From HyVt-105 sp049975425 (GTDB taxonomy: Bacteria; Bacteroidota; Bacteroidia; Bacteroidales; VadinHA17): DNA of 64,000 nt. Both the position numbers and the translations under genes were made by a program. Where the stretch lies: NCBI GenBank assembly GCA_049975425.1, contig JBNGDI010000015.1:7286-71285 (forward strand), given 5' to 3'. Positions 25,730 through 34,865 of this stretch are shown here, piece by piece (position 1 is the first letter of the stretch; every line of letters starts with the position of its first letter). The notes beneath the pieces are model-generated. The model saw only the letters and a list, made by a program, of their open reading frames with translations. It was not told the DNA's origin and did not search any database.

Positions 25730-25745
25730 TACTTTTGTAAAGGTA
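25730..25745. promoter_or_regulatory. Abutting divergent -7 boxes between tdk and the gene at 25709
   Basis: Rightward TACTTTTG (25730-25737, exact) meets leftward TACCTTTA (25738-25745, one mismatch) with no bases between, forming a near-palindrome. The rightward box is 35 nt before the tdk ATG and the leftward one 28 nt before the ATG at 25709. Polymerase could occupy only one at a time. Confidence 0.45.
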
Positions 25746-25772
25746 ACGATTAATATCAGAAATTCTTATACC

Positions 25773-26369
25773 ATGTTTCTTGAAAATCCTGTAGATCCCG
25801 CTTCACGCAGGGGATGGATCGAGGTGATCACGGGTTCGATGTTCTCGGGGAAAACCGAGGAACTGATCCGCCGGCTTAAGAGAGCCCGGATTGCCAATCA
25901 GCGGGTGGAGATTTTCAAGCCCATGCTGGATGTGAGGTATTCAGAAAACGAAGTGGTATCGCACGATTCCAATGCCATCAGGTCAACCCCGGTGGCGGGT
26001 TCGGGAAATATTCTTCTGCTTACGGGGGGCGTGGAGGTGGTGGGAATTGATGAAGCCCAGTTTTTTGACAGGGGACTGGCGGATGTTTGCAATCAGCTGG
26101 CCGGCAGTGGTATAAGGGTCATTGTGGCGGGCCTCGATATGGATTTCAAGGGCAAACCTTTTGGTCCGATGCCCGATATTATGGCCATGGCGGAATATAT
26201 TACCAAGGTCCATGCCGTCTGTGTCCGCTGCGGGAATCTTGCCCAGTATTCGCACAGGAAGAGCCATGATGATCAGGTGCTGCTGCTGGGGGAAAAGGAG
26301 CTGTATGAACCTCTGTGCCGGCGCTGTTATAATGAGTTGCGGGAAGAAACGGAAGAAAAAAATACCTGA
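25773..26369 (+). CDS. tdk: Thymidine kinase
   Basis: Phosphorylates thymidine for salvage. A 198-residue class II thymidine kinase with P-loop GSMFSGKTEEL (residues 21-31), the DEAQFF Walker B, and the zinc ribbon CVRC...CRRC near the C-terminus. The ATG at 25773 is chosen over a long upstream extension that would be antisense to the neighbouring gene. It ends 2 bp before murF-alr, so the two are one transcription unit. Confidence 0.95.
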   Translation: MFLENPVDPASRRGWIEVITGSMFSGKTEELIRRLKRARIANQRVEIFKPMLDVRYSENEVVSHDSNAIRSTPVAGSGNILLLTGGVEVVGIDEAQFFDRGLADVCNQLAGSGIRVIVAGLDMDFKGKPFGPMPDIMAMAEYITKVHAVCVRCGNLAQYSHRKSHDDQVLLLGEKELYEPLCRRCYNELREETEEKNT

Positions 26370-26371
26370 CT

Positions 26372-28834
26372 ATGGCCTCTTACCAGCTCAATGAGATCAA
26401 CCGCATTACGGGAGGCACACTGACCGGTGACGGGAGCCGGATCATCCGCTGGGTGGTGACAGATACCCGCCAGGTGGTGATGCCCGGAGATTCGGTATTT
26501 GTTGCCATAAGCGGAATGAGGGCTGACGGACATGCCTACCTGGAAGCTGCCTATAAGCAGGGTATCAGGAACTTTATGGTTCGTACGGGATTTCAGATCC
26601 CCTCCTGGGAAGGGGCTGCCTGGGTGAGTGTGGAAGACCCCCTTACGGCCCTGCAGCAGATGGCCGGTCACCATCGCCGGCAGTTTCCCCATCCGGTGCT
26701 TGCCATTACCGGAAGCAACGGTAAAACCATTCTGAAAGAATGGTTGTTCCAGGTGCTTCAGGAAAAGATACGCCTGGTGAGGAGCCCGCGTAGCTATAAT
26801 TCACAGATCGGGGTCCCTCTGTCGGTCTGGATGCTTGAGCCCGCCCACCGGATGGGTATCTTTGAGGCGGGTATTTCCCGGCCGGGTGAAATGAGCCGTT
26901 TGGCCGGTATACTGCGCCCCGACTATGGAATCATTACCAATGTGCTGGAAGCGCATCAGGAAAATTTTTCCTCCATGGAAGAAAAGATCATGGAAAAACT
27001 GAAACTGTTCCGGGGAAGTACTGCCCTGCTTTTCTGCGCCGATCACGAGCACATTGTGCAGGCACTGGAAAAGAGCCCCTTGCTGACGGAAGGCCAAAAG
27101 ATCACCTGGTCGATGAAGGGCAGAGCCGATTTGCAGATCACCTCGGTAGACAGCCGGGATCAGGTCACACGGCTGGAGGGGGTGTACCGGGGGCGCAGCG
27201 TGCATATGGTCATCCCTTTTACCGACAGGGCATCGGTGGAGAATGCGGCTCATGCCTGGCTTTTTCTTCTCTGGCAGGGATATGATCCGGAATGGATTGC
27301 CAGGCGTATGGAAAAACTGGTCCCCGTAGCCATGCGTCTGGAGCTGAAAAAGGGGATCAACCGCTGTACCCTGGTTAATGACAGTTATAATTCCGATGTG
27401 GTATCCCTGCAGGTGGGGCTGGAGTATCTTTCCCGCCAGAACCAGCACGGAAAACGAACACTGATTCTTTCTGATATCCGCCAGAGCGGTGTGCCCGGCG
27501 AGACATTGTACAGGGAGGTGGCCGATATGATCGGGAAGTACGGCATCAGTTGTTTTTACGGAATCGGCCCCGACCTGCTGAAGTACCGGGACCTTTTCCC
27601 CGGAGAAAGCCGGTTTTATCTGTCAACGGAAAGTTTCCTTGCGCAGGTAAAATCCTCGATGTTTGCCGATCAGGCCGTTTTACTCAAAGGATCCCGGGAG
27701 TTCAGATTTGAGAACATTTCCTCTTTTCTGGAAGAGAAGGCACATCAGACTGTGCTGGAAATTGATCTCAATGCCCTGGTTCATAACCTGAATTCTTTCC
27801 GCTCCATGATCCCGGCCGGTACCCGCATCATGGTGATGGTGAAGGCATTTTCCTACGGCAGCGGATCACATGAAATAGCCGGAGTACTGCAGTTTCACCG
27901 GGCGGATTATCTTGCCGTGGCCTATACCGACGAGGCGGTTGAGCTGAGGGAAGCCGGAATCACCCTGCCCATCATGGTGATGAATCCCGAGGAGCAGGGT
28001 TTCGAGGCTATGATCCGCAACCGGCTGGAACCGGAACTGTACAGTTTCCGGGTGCTTGACAAATTTCTGGAAGTACTGGGGAAGCAGGGGGAATATCATT
28101 ATCCCGTGCACATCAAACTGGATACGGGAATGCACCGCCTGGGGTTTTTGCCCCACGAAACGGAGCAGCTGGCTCACCGGCTGAAAAACACCGACCTGGT
28201 CAAGGTGGCTTCGGTCTTTTCCCACCTGGCCGGAAGCGATGATCCTGCCCTGGACGGTTTCACCAGGCAGCAGATAGACCGGTTCCGTACCCTGTCGGAA
28301 AAGGTCACCGGAGAACTGGGTTATCCGGTTCTGAAGCATATCCTGAATTCAGGAGGGATCGAACGTTTTCCTGATGCCTGCTTTGACATGGTGAGGCTGG
28401 GGATCGGTTTATATGGGATTTCTTCACAGAATGATCATTCCCTCGAGCATGTCGGAACCCTCAGATCGGTTATCTCACAGATCAAATGGGTGGGAGAAGG
28501 TGAAACCATAGGATACAACCGGAGAGGAAAAGCCGGCAAGGGTATGCTGGTGGGGGTGGTCCCGGTAGGGTATGCCGACGGATTGAGCAGAAAACTGGGA
28601 AACGGAAAAGGAAAAATGCTGGTACAGGGGAAGGCCGTTCCGCTGGTAGGGGATGTATGCATGGACATGTGTATGATCGATGTAACAGGGTTGGATGCGA
28701 AGGAAGGCGATGAAGTGGTCATTTTCGGGAAACAGCTTCCGGTAAGCCGGCTGGCCGAATGGATCGGTACCATCCCTTATGAGGTTTTAACCTCCATATC
28801 ATCCAGGGTGAAAAGGGTTTATTATCATGAATAA
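26372..28834 (+). CDS. Bifunctional MurF ligase / alanine racemase
   Basis: An 820-residue fusion. Residues ~1-455 are UDP-MurNAc-tripeptide:D-Ala-D-Ala ligase (MurF), with AITGSNGKTILKEWL near residue 112, EAGISRPGEM and LVNDSYNSDVVSL. Residues ~460-820 are a PLP alanine racemase: the Schiff-base lysine is K491 in MVKAFSYGSG, followed by KLDTGMHRLGF and the GYNRRG and VPVGYADGLSR segments. The fusion joins production of D-Ala (used by Ddl, 4584) to addition of the D-Ala-D-Ala product. Such fusions are known in Bacteroidota. Confidence 0.94.
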   Translation: MASYQLNEINRITGGTLTGDGSRIIRWVVTDTRQVVMPGDSVFVAISGMRADGHAYLEAAYKQGIRNFMVRTGFQIPSWEGAAWVSVEDPLTALQQMAGHHRRQFPHPVLAITGSNGKTILKEWLFQVLQEKIRLVRSPRSYNSQIGVPLSVWMLEPAHRMGIFEAGISRPGEMSRLAGILRPDYGIITNVLEAHQENFSSMEEKIMEKLKLFRGSTALLFCADHEHIVQALEKSPLLTEGQKITWSMKGRADLQITSVDSRDQVTRLEGVYRGRSVHMVIPFTDRASVENAAHAWLFLLWQGYDPEWIARRMEKLVPVAMRLELKKGINRCTLVNDSYNSDVVSLQVGLEYLSRQNQHGKRTLILSDIRQSGVPGETLYREVADMIGKYGISCFYGIGPDLLKYRDLFPGESRFYLSTESFLAQVKSSMFADQAVLLKGSREFRFENISSFLEEKAHQTVLEIDLNALVHNLNSFRSMIPAGTRIMVMVKAFSYGSGSHEIAGVLQFHRADYLAVAYTDEAVELREAGITLPIMVMNPEEQGFEAMIRNRLEPELYSFRVLDKFLEVLGKQGEYHYPVHIKLDTGMHRLGFLPHETEQLAHRLKNTDLVKVASVFSHLAGSDDPALDGFTRQQIDRFRTLSEKVTGELGYPVLKHILNSGGIERFPDACFDMVRLGIGLYGISSQNDHSLEHVGTLRSVISQIKWVGEGETIGYNRRGKAGKGMLVGVVPVGYADGLSRKLGNGKGKMLVQGKAVPLVGDVCMDMCMIDVTGLDAKEGDEVVIFGKQLPVSRLAEWIGTIPYEVLTSISSRVKRVYYHE

Positions 28835-28855
28835 CCGGTTGCATAAAGGAAAGCT

Positions 28856-30739
28856 ATGCCAGAACTTTCGGTGGTGATCATTACGTACAATGAGGAAAAG
28901 AACCTGCCCCGCTGTCTGGATTCAGTGAAAGGGGTGGCAGATGAAATTGTGGTACTGGATTCGTATTCCACCGACCGGACAGAACAGATATGCAGGGAAT
29001 ATGGCGCCAGATTCTTCAGGCATCCATTTCTGGGGCATGTTGAACAGAAGAACCTGGCTATCTCACTGGCACGCTACCCGAGGATTCTTTCGCTCGATGC
29101 CGATGAGGCCCTCAGTCCCCGTCTCAGGAAAAGCATTCTGGAAGCAAAGCGCCACTGGACCCACGACGGATATTATTTCAACCGGAAAGCCAATTACTGC
29201 GGGAAATGGATACGGTTCGGAAGCTGGTACCCCGACAGGAAGCTCCGGCTGTGGGACAGCCGGAAGGGGGCCTGGAGAGGATTGAATCCGCACGATCGGT
29301 TCAGTTTTTACCGCAAGGCGAAGAAAAAATTGCTGAAAGGTGATCTGCTGCATTATTCCTATTACTCGGGGGAAGAGCATCTGAAACAGGTGCGCCGTTT
29401 TTCTGATATACTGGCAGTTGCTTACTACCGCTCAGGGAAAAAGGCAGGGATTTTCAGGCGGTTCTTTCATCCGGGATGGAGGTTCTTTCGTGATTTTGTG
29501 CTGAAGCTGGGGTTTCTCGACGGAAAGGCAGGCTGGCATATAGCCCGTTATGCCATGATGGAAACCTATTTGAAATACCATAAGCTCTGGAAACTGTACC
29601 GCAGCCCGGGGCCTGATAAACCCGGAAGGGTATGTTTATTCAATGGTATATCGAGCTGGGGTGGAGGAGAAAAATGGCATTTCGATGTAGCCCGGAAACT
29701 GCAGGCAAGGAACTATCCCATCCTGGTTATCACCGGCTGGAAAAGCGAGTTGAACTACAGGATCAGGCAGGCCGGCCTGAATACCCTGGAAATGCGCGTT
29801 ACGAATTTCAGCTTTCTGAATATTCCCAAAATGCTGCGACTGAAACGCATTTTCAGAAACCAGCAGGTAAGCACGGTGATTATCAACCAGTCGGCTGACC
29901 TGAAGCTGGCAGGACCGGCTGCCAGAATGGCCGGGGTGGAAAGGATCATATACCGGCGGGGAAGTGCCATTCCTGTGAGGAATACTCTTTCGAACCGCTT
30001 TCTTTTTAGCCGGGTCGTTAACCGGGTAATAGCCAATTCGGAAGAAACCATGCGTACCTTACTGGAAAAAAACGGCCGGCTGATTGACCGCGAACATATC
30101 CGGGTGATATATAACGGAATTGATCTGGATGAATACGACCGGGCTTCTGTGAAGGAGGTTTTCAGGGAAGACGGATTGCTGATGCTGGGCAATGCGGGCA
30201 GGTTGTCATACGAAAAAGGGCATCATTATCTTATAGAACTGGCCGTGAGGCTGAAAGAATTGGGCATCCCCTTTCGTATTCTGATTGCAGGTACCGGAGA
30301 ACTGGAAGGCCCATTGAAAAAACGTGCCCGGAAGCAGGGGGTTGACCAGTACGTCCGTTTTCTCGGGTTTGTGGATAATATGAAAGCCTTCTACCGTTCC
30401 ATTGATATTTTCCTGCTTACCTCCCTATGGGAGGGATTTGGTTATGTAATGGTGGAAGCTATGGCGGAGAAGATTCCGGTGGTGGCATTTGATGTGGGCA
30501 GTTCGTCAGAGATCGTGGTGCATGGAAAAACCGGGTATATTGTCCCCGGGAGAGATATCGGGGCGATGGCCGGCAGGGTGATTGAATTACTTCGTCATCC
30601 TGGTCTTCGCCGGCAAATGGGTGCGGAAGGAAGGAAAAGGGTGGAGGAGGTATTCCATATTTCCCGGGGTATCAGGCAGGTGGAGGATCTGCTGGTGGCC
30701 GGGAGGAAAGAAAATGATGCTGGAAGGCGCTGGCCATAA
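28856..30739 (+). CDS. Double glycosyltransferase: GT2 fused to GT4
   Basis: A 627-residue fusion. Residues ~1-255 are a GT2 enzyme of the LPS-core WaaE/KdtX type: SVVIITYNEEKNLPRCLDSV, VVLDSYSTDRT, LSLDADEALS, then RKLRLWDSRKGAWRG. Residues ~262-620 are a GT-B GT4 enzyme: a glycine-rich SSWGGGEKWH, IANSEETM, VIYNGIDLDEYD, and the donor site LLTSLWEGFGYVMVEAMA. Two successive sugar transfers in lipopolysaccharide core or surface glycan synthesis are the likely job. Its last 68 bp overlap the opposing ATP-grasp gene. Confidence 0.88.
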   Translation: MPELSVVIITYNEEKNLPRCLDSVKGVADEIVVLDSYSTDRTEQICREYGARFFRHPFLGHVEQKNLAISLARYPRILSLDADEALSPRLRKSILEAKRHWTHDGYYFNRKANYCGKWIRFGSWYPDRKLRLWDSRKGAWRGLNPHDRFSFYRKAKKKLLKGDLLHYSYYSGEEHLKQVRRFSDILAVAYYRSGKKAGIFRRFFHPGWRFFRDFVLKLGFLDGKAGWHIARYAMMETYLKYHKLWKLYRSPGPDKPGRVCLFNGISSWGGGEKWHFDVARKLQARNYPILVITGWKSELNYRIRQAGLNTLEMRVTNFSFLNIPKMLRLKRIFRNQQVSTVIINQSADLKLAGPAARMAGVERIIYRRGSAIPVRNTLSNRFLFSRVVNRVIANSEETMRTLLEKNGRLIDREHIRVIYNGIDLDEYDRASVKEVFREDGLLMLGNAGRLSYEKGHHYLIELAVRLKELGIPFRILIAGTGELEGPLKKRARKQGVDQYVRFLGFVDNMKAFYRSIDIFLLTSLWEGFGYVMVEAMAEKIPVVAFDVGSSSEIVVHGKTGYIVPGRDIGAMAGRVIELLRHPGLRRQMGAEGRKRVEEVFHISRGIRQVEDLLVAGRKENDAGRRWP

Positions 30740-31589
30740 TATGTAACACTTCCCTGCGGGTTTGCTTATCGAGGTGGGAAGGTCCTGTGGGAGTGTTGTT
30801 GGCATCTACAATGTAGATCCTTCCGTCGTCGCGGTTTCTTAAAATATCCAGTTCCCCGTATTCCAGGCCGATGCGCCGGGCAAATTTTCTGATGAGTTCC
30901 AGTTCACGGTCAGAAAATACCCTTTCGGGAGGTACAATTTCGGTGTTTTTATTCAGATGCGGGAATTTCAGATAACTTCCGAAACGGTTGTCCACCGGTT
31001 TGTATTTCAGATAGGCCAGAGGGATTTCATCTTCAAATACCGGTATTCTGATGTCTTCCACAATCCCCGGTTCGCACTCGTTATTGATCAGTATCTGATA
31101 TACGGTATCGGGCTCAACAGAAGTAACGGGACATTCGACAACCTGCCCGTCGTGCAGGGCATTCAGGTTGCTCTTCCTGACACAGAGCCCCCGGAACCGG
31201 AGCGGGTCGATCATGGTCCGGTAACCGAAAATTTCCTGATGCACATCGTCGATGAAACGTTTGCTGATATCTCTGCAATGGTAATTGATGACGGGCTGGC
31301 GGGCATGGATATCTTTCAGCAGGGGTATTTCCTGCCGGTAGGTTTCGGTTTCCCAGTGAATGGCCCGGGCGAATTTCTGCCGCGGATTGTTGGTGCGGTT
31401 GTATTTCAGAACGCCCATCAGTTTGTATAATACCGAACGCTTGCTCGGGTAGGAAGGGTAAAACAGGAAAGTTTTGACGGTATACCCGTTCTGAAAATAA
31501 AGCTTCAGGAACCTGATCCTGTAAATACAATCTTCCAGGAGCCGCTTGGGCAGCGGTACTCCCTTACGGTATCGGTTGATAATGCACAT
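30672..31589 (-). CDS. ATP-grasp-type protein, unknown substrate
   Basis: A 305-residue protein whose C-terminal third looks like the Mg-ATP end of an ATP-grasp ligase: GLEYGELDILRNRDDG, then IYIVDANNTPTGP. The N-terminal half is basic and aromatic-rich. Proteins of this look occur next to glycosyltransferases and are thought to attach amino acids or similar groups, but that is inference. The ATG at 31589 is preferred to a GTG at 31619 that would overlap the crp-type gene. The 3' end overlaps the opposing glycosyltransferase by 68 bp; the conserved part ends before that. Confidence 0.65.
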   Translation of the reverse strand: MCIINRYRKGVPLPKRLLEDCIYRIRFLKLYFQNGYTVKTFLFYPSYPSKRSVLYKLMGVLKYNRTNNPRQKFARAIHWETETYRQEIPLLKDIHARQPVINYHCRDISKRFIDDVHQEIFGYRTMIDPLRFRGLCVRKSNLNALHDGQVVECPVTSVEPDTVYQILINNECEPGIVEDIRIPVFEDEIPLAYLKYKPVDNRFGSYLKFPHLNKNTEIVPPERVFSDRELELIRKFARRIGLEYGELDILRNRDDGRIYIVDANNTPTGPSHLDKQTRREVLHIMASAFQHHFLSSRPPADPPPA

Positions 31590-31605
31590 GCCGGGACGGC
31601 GATCC

Positions 31606-32307
31606 TTAACCCAGTTCACTGATCCTTTCCAGCTTTTTCAGATCAAGGATCTTGATTTTTCTGCCATCAATATCGATCACGTTCTCACTGGCGAAAGTAG
31701 ACAGGGTACGGATGGCATTGGAAGTGGTCATATTGGACAGATTGGCAATGTCCTCGCGGGACAGGTATACCTTGATGGTCATATTGTCTTCTTCGAAACC
31801 ATAGGTATCTTTGAGGAAAAGTAACGACTCGGCCAGTCTTCCCCTGATGTGTTTCTGGGTAAGGGATACCGTGCGGGTATTGGAGAACCCCAGCTCGGTG
31901 GCCATTTTCTTTATGATACTCAGTGCCAGCTCGTTATTGCTTTTCAGTACTTTGTAGAGACTTTCCTTTTCAATCAGGCAGATGGTGGAATCTTCCAGGG
32001 CAACCGATGTCCCGTTGTAATTTTCACCAGCGAAAAGGGCACGGTATCCTATAAAGCCACCGGGTTTCACCATTCTGACGATCTGTTCCCTTCCCCCGAC
32101 TCCTTCCTTGAAAATTTTGACCTTGCCCGAGGCCAGGCTCAGCAAACCGGCCGGCTTATCGCCTTCCTTATAGATAAGCTCTCCCTTTTTGTAGTGGGTG
32201 CATGTCATGGATTGATAAATGATGTCCCTTTCTTCATCGTTCAGAAGGCTGAAAATGGACTTGGGATCATCCAGTAACCTTACGATTGTTTGGTCCATCT
32301 CTGTCAT
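31606..32307 (-). CDS. Crp/Fnr-family transcription regulator
   Basis: A 233-residue regulator with an N-terminal cyclic-nucleotide-binding fold (residues ~20-130: KKGELIYKEGDKPAGLLSLA, GGFIGYRALFAGENY) and a C-terminal winged helix with LSREDIANLSNMTTSNAIRT. No Fnr-type cysteine cluster is present, and the cNMP-binding R-S/T pair is not evident, so the signal is unknown. The ATG at 32307 is used because a good -7 box lies 32 nt upstream; the longer reading would run into nadE. The ATP-grasp gene follows 16 bp later. Confidence 0.88.
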   Translation of the reverse strand: MTEMDQTIVRLLDDPKSIFSLLNDEERDIIYQSMTCTHYKKGELIYKEGDKPAGLLSLASGKVKIFKEGVGGREQIVRMVKPGGFIGYRALFAGENYNGTSVALEDSTICLIEKESLYKVLKSNNELALSIIKKMATELGFSNTRTVSLTQKHIRGRLAESLLFLKDTYGFEEDNMTIKVYLSREDIANLSNMTTSNAIRTLSTFASENVIDIDGRKIKILDLKKLERISELG

Positions 32308-32338
32308 TATACCAGGTAATTTTGTGTTTAAAAACATA

Positions 32339-32346
32339 CAAATGTA
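32339..32346 (-). promoter_or_regulatory. TAnnTTTG -7 box for the Crp/Fnr gene
   Basis: Reads TACATTTG leftward within an AT-rich stretch, 31 nt before the ATG at 32307. About 17-20 nt upstream only a partial -33 (GTTT) is seen. Confidence 0.45.
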
Positions 32347-32389
32347 TAATTTTTTTATGGTTAAACAGTTATTAAAGTTCTTTTGCTTT

Positions 32390-34054
32390 CTATTTATCGT
32401 CCCAAATGTATCTGGCCGACAGGGGAATTCTTCTTCCAAACCCGAATGCCTTGGATGAGATCCGGAGAATGGGAGGAGCCTGGTACCTTTTGTGTTCGCT
32501 TCGATTGACAAGCCTGGTGATTCTTCTGACCAGTTCCCTGTCGAATCCGGCCTTTACAATCTCCCGGGGAGAAGACTGCTGTTCAATGAAGTGATAGAGC
32601 ACCTGGTCCAGTAACCCGTACGGGGGTAATGAATCCGTGTCTTTCTGGTTTTCCCTCAGTTCGGCCGAAGGGGGCTTGCCGATAACCGTTCGGGGAATGA
32701 TTTCGCCGTTGCGGTTGATATACCGGGCCAGCTTATAAACATCGGTTTTGTACACGTCGCCCAGTACCGATAATCCGCCGCACATATCCCCGTAAAGGGT
32801 GCCGTATCCCACGGCTGCTTCGCTCTTGTTGGAGGTATTCAGCAAAATATAACCGAATTTGTTGGCCAGGGCCATGAGCAGCACAGCCCTGATGCGTGCC
32901 TGAATATTCTCTTCGGTTGCATCAGCAGGCATTCCTTTAAAAACGGGGGTCAGCAGTTCTTCAAAATCCCTGAATATTTTCTCAATGGAAAGCGTGTTTC
33001 CGGTAACTTTCAGGTTTTCCACCAGCTTCCCGGCATCGGAAAGGGATTGTTCTGAGGTATACCGTGAAGGCAAAATCAGCACATTGACATTTTCGGGTCC
33101 CAGAGCCTCTGCTGCTATGGCCAGCACCACGGCCGAGTCGATACCGCCCGAGAGTCCCAGGATGGCTTTTTTCAGGCCGTTTTTCACGAAATAATCGCGG
33201 ATACCCAGTACCAGCGCCTGATGGATAAGGGGAACGGGGTCTTCTTCCATTATTTCCAGGGGGGTTAGTCCCAGGGTTTGTTCCCAGTCAAGATGCCGGA
33301 TGTCTTCCCTGAAACGGGCCAGTTCCGTTACCGGTTGGCCGTGTTCGTTAACCACCAGCGAGGCCCCCTCAAAGATCAGTTCCGTCTGGGCTCCGGTCTG
33401 GTTGACATAAATTACCGGAATGCCGTACTGACGCGATTTACTGATGAAAATTTCGCGTTTTGCCCTTATTTTACGGTAGGAGAAAGGAGAGGCTGCCATG
33501 TTTATTATGAGGCCGGGGGCGAATGCCGTCAGTTTTTCCATGGGCGACACGGGGTAAAGCCGGTTTTTACCGAATACCTGCTCCACAGGCTGGTTGTCCC
33601 ACAGGTCTTCACAGATGGTAACCGCAATACGCATTCCCTTGAAATCCAGAATATTGAACCGGGTGTTGGGTTCAAAGTACCGGTATTCATCGAATATGTC
33701 ATAGGTAGGAAGCAGGGTTTTATGAAAAACCTGTTTTATTTCCCCCTGATAAAGAAAATAAGCCGAATTGAAAAGGTTTTTTCCGGCAGGAGCAGGGTTA
33801 TGGGTAGGTGCGCCCACCAGGACACCGACGTGTCCGGTGGCCCTGGCAATTTTGTTTATTTCTTCCTGGCTACGGTCAATGAATTCCTTTCTTTCCAGCA
33901 GGTCGAGGGGAGGATAACCGCACACGGCCATTTCGGGAAAGATGACCAGGTCGGATCCTGCGGAAACCGCTTCCCGGATCACTTCCAGGATTTTCCTGGT
34001 GTTCCGGGGAAAATTCCCGATGTGCGGATTGATCTGTGCCAGTGTAATCTTCAT
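32390..34054 (-). CDS. nadE: Glutamine-dependent NAD+ synthetase
   Basis: Converts deamido-NAD to NAD using glutamine nitrogen. The 554-residue form has an N-terminal nitrilase-fold glutaminase (catalytic E in VIFPEMAVCGYPP, K in FHKTLLPTYD, C in VTICEDLWDN) and a C-terminal synthetase with the PPi loop LGLSGGIDSAV near residue 303, followed by ANKFGYILLNTSNKSE. It starts 2 bp after the barrel-protein gene at 34057, so the two form a leftward unit. Adjacency to gldB is typical of Bacteroidota. Confidence 0.95.
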   Translation of the reverse strand: MKITLAQINPHIGNFPRNTRKILEVIREAVSAGSDLVIFPEMAVCGYPPLDLLERKEFIDRSQEEINKIARATGHVGVLVGAPTHNPAPAGKNLFNSAYFLYQGEIKQVFHKTLLPTYDIFDEYRYFEPNTRFNILDFKGMRIAVTICEDLWDNQPVEQVFGKNRLYPVSPMEKLTAFAPGLIINMAASPFSYRKIRAKREIFISKSRQYGIPVIYVNQTGAQTELIFEGASLVVNEHGQPVTELARFREDIRHLDWEQTLGLTPLEIMEEDPVPLIHQALVLGIRDYFVKNGLKKAILGLSGGIDSAVVLAIAAEALGPENVNVLILPSRYTSEQSLSDAGKLVENLKVTGNTLSIEKIFRDFEELLTPVFKGMPADATEENIQARIRAVLLMALANKFGYILLNTSNKSEAAVGYGTLYGDMCGGLSVLGDVYKTDVYKLARYINRNGEIIPRTVIGKPPSAELRENQKDTDSLPPYGLLDQVLYHFIEQQSSPREIVKAGFDRELVRRITRLVNRSEHKRYQAPPILRISSKAFGFGRRIPLSARYIWDDK

Positions 34055-34056
34055 GC

Positions 34057-34722
34057 TCAGAAAAGTATTCCTGCCCTGATCGCTATGTTTTTATCATAGG
34101 TTTGTTCATATTCTCTTGTGGTGAGGGGTGTGATCCCTCCATGGAAAACCAGCCCGATTATCAGGGCGGTATTTCCTCCCAGGTTGTATTCCGCACCTCC
34201 TCCCACCTGATAGCCCAGGTTCAGCCAGGGAATCTCTTCACGTATATCAGCATTCACCAGCGATTCGGGTTCACCTTTTGCTTCGGCTTTGATGCGAAAG
34301 CGTGGCACCATCCCGAAAGTGAAATAGAATGTGGTGTAGCCTATTTCGTCGGTCTTGAATTTCAATCCCAGGGGAATACCAATCTGCTGGATACCTTGTA
34401 CCAGAGGGATTCCTGCCGGAAGGGTATCGGTTCCCAGGCTGGTACGTACGGGAATGGTATCGGCAAACAACAGCCGGCCTCCCGATTGCTGAATAAAGAT
34501 CCCGGTATGGAAAGCATAACGGCAGGCAAAAAACCGGTCAATATCCAGTCCTCCTCTGATTCCGAGCCTGATGCCGTCGTTGTCGGCTTTCTGGCCTGTA
34601 CTGAACCAGCTTACCATTGGGTCGACATGGATCCCGAAGGTAGTCCTCTGTGCCCTGACCGGGCAGATGAAAATCCATAAAACCATCCATACGGGCAGCA
34701 GCCTGAGCAGGGTCTTTTTCAT
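34057..34722 (-). CDS. PorT-type outer-membrane beta-barrel protein
   Basis: A 221-residue exported barrel protein. A signal peptide (MKKTLLRLLPVWMVLWIFIC to VRAQ) is followed by amphipathic strands such as IRLGIRGGLDIDRFF, IGIPLGLKFKTDE and NTALIIGLVFHGGI, ending in IAIRAGILF with a terminal aromatic. The pattern matches the eight-stranded PorT/outer_membrane_beta-barrel family; function unknown. The ATG at 34722 is chosen because the signal peptide starts there. Confidence 0.8.
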   Translation of the reverse strand: MKKTLLRLLPVWMVLWIFICPVRAQRTTFGIHVDPMVSWFSTGQKADNDGIRLGIRGGLDIDRFFACRYAFHTGIFIQQSGGRLLFADTIPVRTSLGTDTLPAGIPLVQGIQQIGIPLGLKFKTDEIGYTTFYFTFGMVPRFRIKAEAKGEPESLVNADIREEIPWLNLGYQVGGGAEYNLGGNTALIIGLVFHGGITPLTTREYEQTYDKNIAIRAGILF

Positions 34723-34826
34723 GACAACGGGCGCTAAGGATATGGTACAAAAATATAAAAATAGTGATTGTTCCGGAACCGGCAGGTTCGGTTTGTGGCA
34801 TAATGAGCATGAAAGGATATTCTTTT

Positions 34827-34834
34827 TACATTTG
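34827..34834 (+). promoter_or_regulatory. TAnnTTTG -7 box upstream of gldB
   Basis: TACATTTG, 31 nt before the ATG at 34866; no -33 match at standard distance. Confidence 0.4.
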
Positions 34835-34865
34835 TTCAGCCGGCGAACATCTAACTCAAACAGGA

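Noticed and set aside
30740..31619. GTG start at 31619 for the ATP-grasp protein
   Set aside because: It would overlap the Crp-type gene; the ATG at 31589 leaves a 16-bp gap and loses nothing conserved.
32308..32511. Extended N-terminus of the Crp/Fnr regulator
   Set aside because: The extension covers the promoter box and overlaps nadE coding sequence, and does not resemble the family.
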